Position numbers and translations under genes: made by a program | Shown: one piece after another, positions 22,588 through 32,800 of the stretch | Layout of the letters: every line of letters begins with the position of its first letter | Numbering within the stretch: position 1 is the first letter of the stretch | The notes under the pieces: generated by a model | What the model saw: the letters and a program-made list of their open reading frames with translations, nothing else | Told to the model about the DNA's origin: nothing | The model's database searches: none | NCBI RefSeq assembly: GCF_018446385.1 | Contig: NC_056000.1 | Location: 51,058,722-51,122,721, forward strand | DNA length: 64,000 bases | Origin: Zingiber officinale | Taxonomy: Eukaryota; Streptophyta; Magnoliopsida; Zingiberales; Zingiberaceae | Direction of reading: 5' to 3'

Positions 22588-23619
22588 GAATCGTGCGGAG
22601 GGCATTCGGGCGGACGATCATTGGCTAAGAAGATCCTGTTGGCCAGATACTTCTGGCCAACCTTGCAAGCAGACGCCGCTCGGACCTTCGCGACGTGCCT
22701 TTCCTGCCAGAAGTATCATAACTTCTCCCACTGACCGGCGGAGGAAATGAAAGCAGCTACCGTATCCTGTCTGTTCGACCAGTGGGGAATGGATATTGTG
22801 GGTCCATTTCCTATGGCAACCGGTCAGCAGAAGTTTCTACTGGTGGCTGTCGACTATTTTTCCAAATGGGTGGAGGCCGAGCTACTGGCCAAGATCACCG
22901 AGCAAATGGTCAAGAAGTTTATTTGGCAGCATATAATTTGTCGTTTCGGCATCCCTCGTTGGCTCGTATCTGATAACGGACGACAGTTTACGGGAAAGCA
23001 GCTCGAAGACTGGTGCAAAAGTTATGACATTGAACAACACTTCACTTCCGTGGCGTATCCACAAAGCAACGACCAAGCGGAAGTAACCAACAGAGAAATC
23101 CTTAGAATTCTTCGAGCCCGACTGGACCACATGGGAGGAAGCTGGGTGGACGAGCTGCCAGGTGTCTTATGGGCCATCCGCATGACCCCAAAGGAAGGAA
23201 CGGGCGTCACGCCTTTCCATTTGGTGTATGGCGGTGAAGATGTTGTTCCGGTCGAAGTCGGCGTCGAGTCCGTCCGGATCCAGAATTATGATGATGATAA
23301 CGCCGAGCGGAGGAACATGGAGCTGGATTTGGTTGACGAAGAGCGAGCCAAGGCATCCGTCCGGTTGATGGCGTACAGGCAACGGATGAAGCAAAACTAC
23401 AACCGCCGCGTAATCCCCAGAGCATTACAGGTTGGCGACCTTGTCTGGAAGAAAGTAAAGCCGGTCGGAGACGTTGGCAAGCTGGAGGCTCCTTGGGCGG
23501 GCCCCTTCAAAGTCATCGAGAAGCTCCGCTCGGGTGCTTATTATTTGGAAGATGAAGACGGACGACGGCTAGATCGACCATGGAGCGCGAATCATCTCCA
23601 GCCGTACCGAGCTGGGTGA
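22588..23619 (+). CDS. pol: Tat gypsy pol: integrase
   Basis: Inserts element cDNA into chromosomes. The HHCC zinc-binding region spans about 22594-22725 (GHSGGR, then CLSCQKYH), followed by a TGA at 22732-22734. The catalytic core then runs from ATG 22747: D in QWGMDIVGPFP, D in VSDNGRQF, and E in the TNREI segment. The C-terminal part has the GDLVWKKVKP segment and AGPFKV. It ends at TGA 23617-23619 after LQPYRAG, the usual end of this family's pol. With the two upstream stops it forms one continuous frame with no frameshift from gag to here. Confidence 0.9.
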
Positions 23620-23744
23620 GAGGTGCGCTATTGTAATTTTATATATGTTCTGGTCACCTATATCCTTGTAATGCAGGAAGTAAAATGATATAAGATGGCA
23701 AATATCTCCGCCGAACGGCAGTGTTAAAATTAGCCTTAAAGGCC

Positions 23745-24979
23745 GTCGAGCTCCGACGTTAAAAATCGAGAGTCGAGCCGGCGACTATAAATCCTCCGAG
23801 CGGAAGACCGTCGAGCTCCGACGTTAAAAATCGAGAGTCGAGTCGGCGACTATAAACCCTCCGAGCTGAAGATCGTCGAGCTCCGACGTTAAAAATCGAG
23901 AGTCGAGCCGGCGACTATAAACCCTCCGAGCGGAAGACCGTCGAGCTCCTACGTTAAAAATCGAGAGTCGAGCCGGCGACTATAAATCTTCCGAGCGGAA
24001 GACCGTCGAGCTCCGACGTTAAAAATCGAGAGTCGAGCCGGCGACTATAAATTTTCCGAGAGGAAGATCGTCGAGCTCCGACGTTAAAAATCGAGAGTCA
24101 AGTCGGCGACTATAAACCCTTCGAGCGGAAGACCGTCGAGCTCCGACATTAAAAATCGAGAGTCGAGCCAGCGACTATAAATCTTCCGAGCGGAAGACCG
24201 TCGAGCTCCGACGTTAAAAATCGAGAGTCGAGCCGGCGACTATAAATCTTCCGAGCGGAAGACCGTCGAGCTCCGACGTTAAAAATTGAGAGTCGAGCCG
24301 GCGACTATAAACCCTATGAGCGGAAGACCGTCGAGCTCCGACGTTAAAAATCGAGAGTCGAGCCGGCGACTATAAATCTTCCGAGCGGAAGACCGTCGAG
24401 CTCCGACGTTAAAAATCGAGAGTCGAGCCGGCGACTATAAACCCTCCGAGCGGAAGACCATAGAGCTCCGACGTTAAAAATTGAGAGTCGAGCCGGAGAC
24501 TATAAATCTTCCAAGCGGAAGATCGTCGAGCTCCAACGTTAAAAATCGAGAGTCGAGCTGGCGACTATAAACCCTCCGAGAGGAAGATCGTCGAGCTCCG
24601 ACGTTAAAAATCGAGAGTCGAGTCGGCGACTATAAACCCTCCGAGCGGAAGACCATCGAGCTCCGACGTTAAAAATCGAGAGTCGAGCCGGCGACTATAA
24701 ACCCTCCGAGCGGAAGACCATCGAGCTCCGACGTTAAAAATCGAGAATCGAGCCGGCGACTATAAACCCTCCGAGCGGAAGACCATCGAGCTCAGACGTT
24801 AAAAATCGAGAGTCGAGCCGGCGACTATAAACCCTCCGAGCAGAAGACCGTCGAGCTTCGACGTTAAAAATCAAGAGTCGAGCCGGCGACTATAAACCCT
24901 CCGAGCGGAAGACCGTCGAGCTCCGACGTTAAATATCAAGAGTCAAGCCGGCGACTATAAACCCTCCGAGCGGAAGGCA
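23745..24979 (+). repeat. Tandem array of a 65-bp unit, 19 copies, in the gypsy 3' region
   Basis: The unit begins GTCGAGCTCCGACGTTAAAA and contains TCGAGAGTCGAGCCGGCGAC, TATAAA and CCGAGCGGAAGACC. Starts fall every 65 bp from 23745 (23745, 23810, 23875 ... 24915) with no insertions or deletions; units differ only by scattered substitutions. The motif AGTCGAGCCGGCGACT can fold back on itself. Hypervariable 3' tandem repeats are known in Tat elements and can seed satellite DNA. Confidence 0.95.
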
Positions 24980-25335
24980 ATAAAGAGGTTTAACTGGTGA
25001 ACCGTTCCGTCGATCGGCCAAGTACCCAAAAGTACTTCGTCAACATCCAGAGAACAACCTCTCGTCGAAATATGATATATTAAGCCAAGTGGCCTAGCTA
25101 CGCAAAATACTTCGTAAAAATTCCTTTCGAACACAAGAAAGGTGGCAGGAAAGGCGAATAACGAGGAGAATTAAGAAAATACGAATGGTAGTTGGAAATC
25201 CGAGCGGCCAGCATGCATATTGATCAATAAGTGAAAAAGCAAGCGGAAGGATAGCATTTAAAACCATAAGGCCGAGCGCCTGAATTACAAAGAAGTGACC
25301 GTTTTTAGCCGAGCGGCTGAATTACATATAAACTT
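24980..25335. other. Non-coding spacer of the gypsy 3' region
   Basis: Between the 65-bp array and the end of the antisense ORF. It is probably the antisense gene's 3' untranslated region plus element spacer. I see no gene. Confidence 0.5.
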
Positions 25336-26809
25336 CTATTCTATATAATCGTAAAGATCCTTCGGGATGTTGTCAAGGAGAGCCACTTGATCTGCGGCCT
25401 GGATGAGAGTCGAGTCGGGAAGAAGACCCTTGGACTTCAAATATGTTGTGGTGGCGGTCATAGCAAGGTCAAAGGCAGTGTACATCCGTTCGCAGACTTT
25501 CTCTGAAAATTCGGCCGAACGGATGTAGTTTAGCCTCAACGCCGCGACTCGGCCAGGCTCAGCCTCTTGGTATTCTTTGAGAGCCGCCCGGGAAGCTTCG
25601 GCGGCTGCCTGATGTTCTTGCAAAGCGGCTTCGAGCTTCTTCACTTCGTCCGAGCGGGCTGCCTTCTCGCCGGTCAGCTGATCCATCAGCTCCTTTACTT
25701 TCTGCTCCAAGCCCCGAGCCTCTACATTCTTCTTCTCCAAATCGGAGATAGCCGTGTTCTTTCGCTCGGTCGCCAGGCTTATCTTGCGATCCAGTGATTT
25801 ATTCACGCGATCAAGTTCAGCCAAATTGTGAGTCTGGTCGGCCGTCTTCTTCTGCTCGGCCTCCAACAGATCTTGGGTCTTTTTCAGCTCCTTCTGAAGA
25901 TCGGCATATGAAGGGCCTTGGGAAGGAGCGCCGCCCGAACTCCGTAGCCTTTTAAGCTCCTCATCCACCATAGCGAGCCGGTTGGAGACATCAATCTCCT
26001 CCACCCATCTCTGATAAAAGGAAAATTGTTAGTAGCCGATCGGAAAGAATGTGTAAAGGACTTGAAAGAAAATGCACTTACCCCGGTGGCCTGTTGCATG
26101 TGGCTATTGGCCAAGTTGCTGAGTGGAATCATCGCCACCCTCGTCCGAGCGTCGGCCCACATTTCGGCTAAGGGCCCCTTCATTGTGATCATATGCTCGG
26201 GCGCGATGGGTCGATCGGCCTCAGGAAGCAATTCTTCGGTCGGAAGATGCAGTGAGACACGGACGGTGCGGCGCCGACCGGGCGTCGTCTGGGCGGAAGC
26301 CGGGGAAGGATCGGAGGCCGGCGTCGAAAACTGGGACAAGATGGTTGAGCGATGGACTGGACGGGGAGCAGGCGGAAGGGAGCTGATCGGAGCGGCTTCA
26401 ATTGGGTCCACGGACGCATCCAATTGGGAGGGAGTCTGATCGGATGAAATAGTCTCCATTGCTGGAGCCTTGCCTCGTGAATCCGCTGTGGCCCGTTCGG
26501 GCGGTTGGACCGCGGACATGGCCGATCGGAGGGGAGTCTCCACTCGGCGCCTTTTTTGTCGGAGAGGCCGCTCTCCTGCCTGAGCGGAGCCTTCCTCCCG
26601 GGCGGAAGGCTCTTGGCTAATAGTTGCTCCCACCGCCGGTTCCGGGAGAGAAGCCTGAGCGGCCGACTCCTCGTGAGTCCCGCTCTCCCCTTCATGCGAG
26701 CCGACCGGCTCAATGCCGAGTGCTTCCATCTCTTTGGCCGCCGCGGCTTCAAGCGCCGATGCCTTCCTCTTCAAAATACCAGCCATCACCGACTCCATGA
26801 CAATATTAG
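25336..26809 (-). CDS. aORF exons 2 and 3 (low-complexity linker and coiled coil)
   Basis: Exon 2 (26809-26082) encodes IVMESVMAGILKRKASALEA, then a Ser-, Pro- and Arg-rich linker containing a likely nuclear-localisation stretch RQKRRRVE. Exon 3 (26010-25336) begins RWVEEIDVSNRLAMVDEELK and continues as heptad-rich coiled coil (LEKKNVEARGLEQKVKELMD and similar) to stop TAG at 25338-25336. The intron between them (26081-26011) is 71 nt with canonical borders. Confidence 0.8.
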
Positions 26810-29800
26810 CTGCAAGGGAAAAAGGAGAAAATCAGTTAGTAATTAAGGCAAAGGTGTTAGGATCGTCGTACTCGGCTAGAGAGGGGGGTGTGAATAGCCG
26901 ACCCCAAATCTTCATTTCTTTCTACAAGTTGACGTTAGCGCAGCGGAAAATAAAAAAAAGAAACAAAGACAAGAAGATCAAACCTCAAAACGTGTCGATG
27001 TAACGAGGTTCGGAGATATACTCCTACTCCTCGGCGTGTCCGTAAGGTGGACGAAGCCCATCAATCCGTCGGTGGATGAGACCATGGAAACCCGGCTAAT
27101 AATCACTCCTTCTGGGTGGAGAAACCTCGCCACAATGTTTTGCAAAAGCAATACAGGAGTAGAAAGCAACAAGAAGCAAAATACAATACAAATGTATGAA
27201 ATACCTTCGCTTACTTGCCTTCTCTTCGACTGGAAGAAGCAGCAGCTTCTCGGATCCAACCACAATAGCAACAGCAACTGATCAGTTGGTCCCAGCCGAG
27301 TGGAAGCTCACAAAAAGCTTCAGGAACGAAGAGCTCAAAGATCAGAACTTGCAGAAGAAGAAGAAGAGGTGGAACAAGAAGAAGCGGAAGCTTCGGAGAA
27401 GCATAAACTGTAGCAGCCCTCGATCTCCTTTTATAACCTCTCGATATCCCGAGCCAACCGCGAACCGCAAGCAAAAGGCCGAACACGTTGAAATAACCCA
27501 GCCGCTGAGTCACACGGCTAGTCCTGACCGATCAGCTCCACCCTTATCGGTCCGAGGTCTCGATCGGTCATGGAGACCGATCAGTCTATGTTGATCGGTC
27601 CCCGCATCGATCGAATGCTTTCGCAGAGTTGCCCAACTCTGCACTCGATCGGTCCCGGGGACCGATCAGGCTTCCTGCTGATCGGTCCCTAGACCGATCA
27701 ATAAGCTCACAGAGGCACACTGATCGCTTTCTGATCGGTCTCCAGACCGATCAGGAAACCACAGTATCAGTGGATCGGTCACCAGGCCGATCCAGGTCTT
27801 GGTTTTTGCCCAAACCAAGTCCATACCAATATCCGATCAACCTTGACCTCTTGGTACATCATGCTTAGCATCCGGTCACTCCCTTGACCTGCTAAGACTC
27901 CCCACCAAGTGTCCGGTCAATCCCTTTGACCCACTTGGACTTTTCTCTTCGTGTCAAGTATCCGGTCACTCCCTTGACCTACTTGACATTCTCAACACCA
28001 GATGTCCGATCACCCTTGATCCATCTGGATTTTCCCTTGCCTGGCTTCACTCACCAGGACTTTCACCTAGCTTCACTCACTAGGATTTTCACCTGGCTTC
28101 ACTCACCAAGATTTCCAATCTGCCCGGCTTCACTCACCAGGACTTTCCAACTGCCTGGCTTCACTCACCAGGACTTTCCCACTGCCTGGCTTCACTCACC
28201 AGGACTTTCCCACTGCCTGGCTTCACTCACCAGGACTTTCACCTAGCTTCACTCACTAGGGTTTTTACAACTGCCTGGCTTCACTCACCAGGACTTTCCC
28301 ACTGCCTGGCTTCACTCACCAGGACTTATCCGTCTGCCTGGCTTCACTCACCAGGACTTTCCACATCCGGTCCAGAGAACGAGCTACCGAGCCCTCTCTG
28401 ACCACAGTTCGGGGAACGAGCTACCGAGCCCTCTCCGACTTCCCATGTGCCAAGCTTCCATACTTGGATTTCTCCGTGCCAAGTCTCCATACTTGGACTT
28501 TTCCCGTGCCAAGCTCCATGCTTGGACTTTTCACCATGCCAAAACTCCCTGCTTGGACTTTTCACCATGCCAAACTCCCTGCTTGGACTTTTCTCATGCC
28601 AAGCTCCCTGCTTGGACTTTTCACCATGCCAAAACTCCCTGCTTGGACTTTTCACCATGCAAAACTCCCTGCTTGGACTTTTCACCATGCCAAACTTCCT
28701 GCTTGGACTTTTCCCATGCCAAGCTCCCTGCTTGGACTTTTCCGAGTCAGGTCAACTCACCTCGGGTCAACCAGGTCAACCTTGACCACGGGTTGCACCC
28801 ACAATCTCCCAAGCTTGTATCCTTGTAAAACATCAAGATACAACTTTTCTGTTCACGTCAAACATTGTCAAACATAACTCGTCAAACATCAAAACACAAC
28901 TCGAGTCAAGTCAACTCGAGTCTGGTCAACCAGGTCAACCTTGACCTAAGGTTGCACCAATAATCTCCCCCTTTTTGATGTTTGACAAAACTCATAATCA
29001 AACTTAGGTTTTCTAATGTTCTTCCTTGAACATTCTCCCCAAACCTACACTCTCCCCCTTTTTGACACACATTAAAAAGAGTGAATCAAGGTCAAGAGTT
29101 TCTTTCTAATGAAGGTCCTATACCTTTCATTGAAACCCTTAATTTCCCCTTGATACTAAGGTCAACAATTAACTTAGTAATAATCCCATATCACTCAAGT
29201 CTTTAGGAGTAAAAACTCCCCCTAAAAGTCAACTCCCCTTGACTAATTAGTAAAATTCCCCCTAAAGGTCAACTCCCCCTTGACCATTGCACCAACAATG
29301 TCTTGGAGAGTTTCAAACCTTCAAAATACCAACTCCCGAGCTGAAATTTCAGACAACCAGTCGAATTTCAGCAATTTGGCACCCCTGATCGGTCACCAGA
29401 CCGATCAGGCTCCCTCTGGATCGGTCCAGTGACCGATCCACACAGACCTGGACCGATCAGGGAATCTCCTGATCGGTCCACGACCTCTGATTTCTGATTT
29501 CTGAATTTTTCTTCTCCCGAAATTCAGAAACCTCTAGAAAATCACAGAAAATTTCAAAAATTGTAAAATTATGAGGATACATTCCTCATAACATATACTA
29601 TCATGGAAAACTAGTTTTCTATGAAAATAGCTTACATTTTTCAATTTTGATACAAAGTTCACAAGTCTTTGAAATAGCTCAAAGTTAACTCATCTTTGTA
29701 TCACCTTGTTCAATGATGAATGCTATCACTAGAAAAGCTTCATCAAGGTTTTTCAAATCAATTTTAAAATGATTTTAAACCCTTTAATTTAGGATCACAA

Positions 29801-32800
29801 TCTTAGGGCTAAATGTACATGACTTGTGCACAAGCTTTCCCTATGATCCTCAATTTCGAATTAGGCTCATCTAGGTACAAGAACTATGCACCTTGATCCT
29901 AACTCATAATCCTAATATCTCACACACATCTAAGGTGTATCAAATACATCCAAGTCAATTTTGATGTGAGATATGGGTTTAGGTCATCTTAAGCTAAGTT
30001 CTCATGCATTTTCTAAACAACAATTTGATTTCCGTATCAAATTATGTTTTTGTCCTTAAATCAAATTAATTGATTATAAATGCAAAAGATGATGACATGA
30101 CATATAATGATATCATAAGTAAAAACATGTGCCAATGTCATGGCATAAAGTATGAAACTTAAATAAAGCATGACATTTAACTAACCTAAGCATTATCATG
30201 ACATTTTAAATGATCGTAAATTAAATATGATGTCATGACATGACATATGGCAAACAATACATGGCAAATAATATATAAAGGTATAGAAAATACCTAATTC
30301 TAGCCTTAGTTGCCATTTTTGATAATTTTGATCATTTTGCCATAAATTCCATATTCCTAAGTGTAATAGACCTAAAATCATATACTAAAGATTTTTAGAT
30401 CACTATGTGCCAATTAGATTGACCTAAGAGAACTCCTCAAATGTAGTTGGCACATTCTAATCACCTTAGGAATAATTCTTAATTTCATTTTCAAGGCTTG
30501 ATCACACCTTGAAAATTCCTAAAGTGCCACCTTTTGCCATGATTAGGTTAACTACCTATTCAAGTAAGGTTGGCACACCCTAACTCATCTAGCGTGATGG
30601 AATCATGCTCCTAGGAACCCAATACCTATTTGAGCTCATTGGGTTCACTAAATATTCACTAGGGATGACTTCCCTAGCAACCCTCCTAATGACCCTCCTA
30701 GGCTTTAAAGCCTTGGTCATTTAGGACTCATCAAGATCAACTCTAGGGGTGACTCCCCTTGTGACCTTGGTGATGGTCTTCCTAGCCCTAGGTCTTGTTC
30801 CATAATCGAATGGAACATTATGGTAAGTGGCTTGACCACTTGAGACTTAGGCTTGTGACACAAACCTCTCATGTCCTTGGGCTTTGGTTTTTGACCCTCA
30901 GACCCTAGAGTTGACTTCTCTAAATTCTTAAGGGTCTTTTCTAAATTGTCAAGTCTTGACCTCAAGACTTAATTTTCCTTTTCTAATACCTCAAGTTTTA
31001 ATTTGTCATTTATCTTTGAGGTATTCCTAGGCATATGTCTAGTTGTTTTGGGATTTCTACCTAGGTTCTCCTTAGCCTTAGATAAGTTAATTCTAGGGTT
31101 AGCATTTCTAGAATTGTCCTTACCTAGGCTAACATATTTGGCACCTAGGCACATGTATTGATTTCTATTGTTATCATGCCTATCTTTATTGACAATTGCA
31201 ACAAAACTACTATTAACATGTTTCTTATTAGAATTGCAATAATGTGCCTTAAAGGGTACCTTAGGGTTTGACTTAGCTCCCCCTATAGACGTGCTCGGTC
31301 TCTTGTCCTTGTGAGATTGCCTCCTCCTCGGACATTGGCTCCTATAGTGTCCCCTTCGCTTGCATTGGAAGCACACCACGTGCTCCTTACCCTTGCGTAT
31401 CGGGACTCCGGCTTTCTTGACCTTTGGCGCCGGTGGAGTCTTCCTAACCCTCTTTGGACACTTACTCTTGTAATGCCCAAATTCCCTACACTCAAAGCAC
31501 ATTATGTGTAATTTATTTGAAATTAAATGGCTTGAGTTACCTAGGGTTGAGGATGGATGTGAGCTCTCTTCTTCATCCCTTCCGGAGATAGAAGCTTCTT
31601 CTTCTTGCTCCGATCTTGAAGAGGAACTCTCCTCCTCTTCTTCCTTAGATGTTGAGTAGCCCTCAACCTCTAAATCCATGCCTCCATGATGTGAGCTACT
31701 TGGCTCACTTGACTCCTCTTCATGACTTGAAGTAGAGTTCTCCACATGGAACTTTGCCAAGTTATTCCACAACTCCTTGGCATCGTTATATCCACCTATC
31801 CTACACAAAACATCATTAGGTAAAGAAAATTCAATGATTTTCGTTACCTCATCATTGATGGTTGATTGGTGGATTTGCTCCTTCGTCCACTTCTTCTTCT
31901 CCAAAAGTTCTCCTTCTTTATCCAATGGAGGAGTAAAACCTAATTGCACACACCTCCAATTTTCTAGGTTAGTCATAAGAAAGTACTTCATTCTTACCTT
32001 CCAAAACGTGAAGTCGTCGCGATCGTAGAAAGGTGGAATTGTGACGTCTTCTCCAAATAACTCCATTCTCTAGCTCGTGCTCCCCCGGGTGTTAATCCAA
32101 CGAAGAGCGACCTCGCTCTGATACCACTTGTTAGGATCGTCGTACTCGGCTAGAGAGGGGGGTGTGAATAGCCGACCCCAAATCTTCGTTTCTTTCTACA
32201 AGTTGACGTTAGCGCAGCGGAAAATAAAACAAAGAAACAAAGACAAGAAGATCAAACCTCAAAACGCGTCGATGTAACGAGGTTCGGAGATATACTCCTA
32301 CTCCTCGGCGTGTCCGTAAGGTGGACGAAGCCTATCAATCCGTCGGTGGATGAGACCCCGGAAACCCGGCTAATAATCACTCCTTCTAGGTGGAGAAACC
32401 TCGCCACAATGTTTTGCAAAAGCAATACAGGAGTAGAAAGCAGCAAGAAGCAAAATACAATACAAATGTATGAAACACCTTCGCTTACTTGCCTTCTCTT
32501 CGACTGGATGAAGCAGCAGCTTCTCGGATCCAACCACAACAACAACAGCAACTGATCAGTTGGTCCCAGTTGAGTGGAAGCTCACAAAAAGCTTCAGGAA
32601 CGAAGAGCTCAGCAAAGCTCGCAGAAGAACTTGCAGCAGCAAGAAGAAGAGGCAGAAACAAGAAGAAGCAGAAGCTTTGGAGAAGCAGAAGAAAGATAAC
32701 TGTAGCAGCCCTCGATCTCCTTTTATAACCTCTGATATCCTGAGCCAACCTGCGAACCTGCAAGCAAAAATGCCAGAACACAGAAGCCCGAAATAACCTA

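Noticed and set aside
23745..24979. CRISPR-like repeat array
   Set aside because: Units are contiguous 65-bp tandem repeats with no unique spacers, in a plant retrotransposon 3' region.
27926..28246. 106-codon ORF with repeated TSLTRIF-like words
   Set aside because: Translation of the CCTGGCTTCACTCACCAGG minisatellite, not a gene; the same in the other LTR.
28344..28877. Overlapping ORFs of 112-137 codons on both strands
   Set aside because: They only read through the CCAAGC/GCTTGG hairpin minisatellite of the copia B LTR in several frames; no domain.
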